A DNA stretch of 7,110 bases, taken from the NCBI GenBank assembly GCA_031127185.1, contig JARIET010000149.1, positions 1 to 7,110 of the forward strand. The letters are read 5' to 3'. Position 1 is the stretch's first letter. Each line of letters begins with the position of its first letter. Positions 6,591 to 7,110 of this stretch are shown here, one piece after another. This DNA is from Gemmatimonadota bacterium. GTDB lineage: Bacteria > Gemmatimonadota > Gemmatimonadetes > Gemmatimonadales > Gemmatimonadaceae. The translations under genes were made by a program, and so were the position numbers. Under the pieces are notes generated by a model. That model was not told the DNA's origin. It saw nothing but the letters and a program-made list of their open reading frames with translations, and did no database searches.

Positions 6591-6595
6591 AAGGA
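6591..6595 (+). promoter_or_regulatory. Shine-Dalgarno for the E2 gene
   Basis: AAGGA lies 8 bases before GTG 6604. It supports that GTG as the start and not the in-frame ATG at 6625, which would cut off the first strand of the lipoyl domain. Confidence 0.65.
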
Positions 6596-6603
6596 CACGG
6601 ACA

Positions 6604-7110
6604 GTGGCTCGAGTTGACGTACTAATGCCCCAGATGGGCGAATCGATCGCCGAAGGCACCGTGTCGCGGTGGCTCAAGAAGGTCGGCGACGAGATCAAGC
6701 GCGACGAACCGATCTTCGAGATCTCCACGGACAAAGTAGACGCGGAGATTCCGTCGCCCTCGGCGGGTGTCCTCGCGGAGATCATTGTGGGCGAAGGCAA
6801 GACGGTGTCTGTGGACGCCGTCGTCGCGCGCATCGAAACCGAGAAGGGCGCAAGTGTTGCGGCCGTTGCGCCCGTTTCGCCCGCGCCGGCTCCTGCAGCC
6901 GCGAGCGCGGTTCCCCCGGTCAGTGCTGTTGCCGTATCCGCGTCATCGCCTTCAGAATCCGCGAAATCCGCGACCCCGCCGTCAAAGTCAGTCGCCGGCA
7001 CGAACGGCGGCGGCGGGCTCGAGGAACGTTTGCGCACAAAGAGCAGCCCGCTGGTGCGCCGCATCGCCGCCGACCATGGCGTTGAGATCGCCGCGCTGAC
7101 CGGCTCGGGT
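6604..7110 (+). CDS. 2-Oxo-acid dehydrogenase complex E2 subunit (dihydrolipoamide acyltransferase), N-terminal part
   Basis: The frame is open to the right edge, with 169 residues visible. Residues 3-78 are a biotinyl/lipoyl domain: [13 protein letters not shown] (8-20), the lipoylation site [12 protein letters not shown] with Lys44, and a closing GEGKTV motif. A flexible Ala/Pro/Ser linker runs from about 80 to 133. A peripheral subunit-binding domain then begins at about 146 ([17 protein letters not shown]), which docks E1 or E3. The acyltransferase core lies beyond the window. The swinging lipoyl arm carries acyl groups from E1 to CoA. The DKVD lipoyl motif with one lipoyl domain fits succinyl- or branched-chain acyltransferases. 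No E1 or E3 gene is in view, so the substrate cannot be settled. It is unrelated in function to the inositol genes, and whether it shares their transcript is open. Confidence 0.93.
   Translation, partial: MARVDVLMPQMGESIAEGTVSRWLKKVGDEIKRDEPIFEISTDKVDAEIPSPSAGVLAEIIVGEGKTVSVDAVVARIETEKGASVAAVAPVSPAPAPAAASAVPPVSAVAVSASSPSESAKSATPPSKSVAGTNGGGGLEERLRTKSSPLVRRIAADHGVEIAALTGSG
6956..6973 (+). repeat. Two tandem copies of a 9-bp unit in the E2 linker
   Basis: AATCCGCGA occurs twice back to back (6956-6964 and 6965-6973), in frame within the Ala/Ser-rich linker. It keeps the reading frame, so copy-number change would only lengthen or shorten the linker by three residues. Confidence 0.5.

Noticed and set aside
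6477..7064. 195-codon minus-strand open frame
   Set aside because: It is the antisense of the membrane protein and E2 genes; its Ser/Thr/Ala-rich product mirrors the repetitive linker.

Overview
The window is GC-rich, densely coding chromosomal DNA. Third codon positions are strongly G/C, GTG starts are common, and stop and start codons overlap. Three features suggest a Gram-negative-type bacterium: a lipoprotein NagZ fused to a serine hydrolase, a 441-residue myo-inositol-phosphate synthase of the longer type, and several lipoprotein or Sec signal peptides. Gemmatimonadota is my best guess. That guess is inference from style and gene content, not from a marker gene. I see no mobile element, CRISPR array, tRNA or rRNA.

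Left part (1-3371): two divergent genes whose start codons lie only 3 bp apart. On the minus strand is a large lipoprotein that runs off the left edge. It has a GH3 beta-N-acetylglucosaminidase module of NagZ type followed by a beta-lactamase-fold serine hydrolase. On the plus strand is a secreted DUF1343 (NamZ/GH171-like) protein that has lost several family signature residues. The same three functions (NagZ, the beta-lactamase-family amidase AmiE, and the exo-muramidase NamZ) sit side by side in the Bacillus subtilis muropeptide-recycling cluster. This half therefore looks like a peptidoglycan-turnover locus in which NagZ and an AmiE-like enzyme are fused and the NamZ partner has diverged.

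Middle (3372-3550): a 179-bp intergenic stretch with an AT-rich pocket. It holds a possible sigma70-type promoter and two mutually exclusive hairpins just before the next gene.

Right part (3551-6582): a tightly packed plus-strand operon. A CDP-alcohol phosphatidyltransferase with a perfect signature overlaps (ATGA) myo-inositol-1-phosphate synthase. That overlaps (ATGA) a small lipoprotein with a YtkA/FixH-like domain, which overlaps (GTGA) a 103-residue protein I do not recognise. A 95-residue two-helix membrane protein follows after 14 bp. The first two genes together supply inositol phosphate and join it to CDP-diacylglycerol, so the operon most likely makes inositol phospholipids. The three small genes are candidates for undescribed accessory roles.

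Right edge (6604-7110): the N-terminal part of a 2-oxo-acid dehydrogenase E2 subunit (lipoyl domain, Ala/Pro/Ser linker, start of the E1/E3-binding domain). It begins 21 bp after the membrane protein, with its own Shine-Dalgarno sequence.
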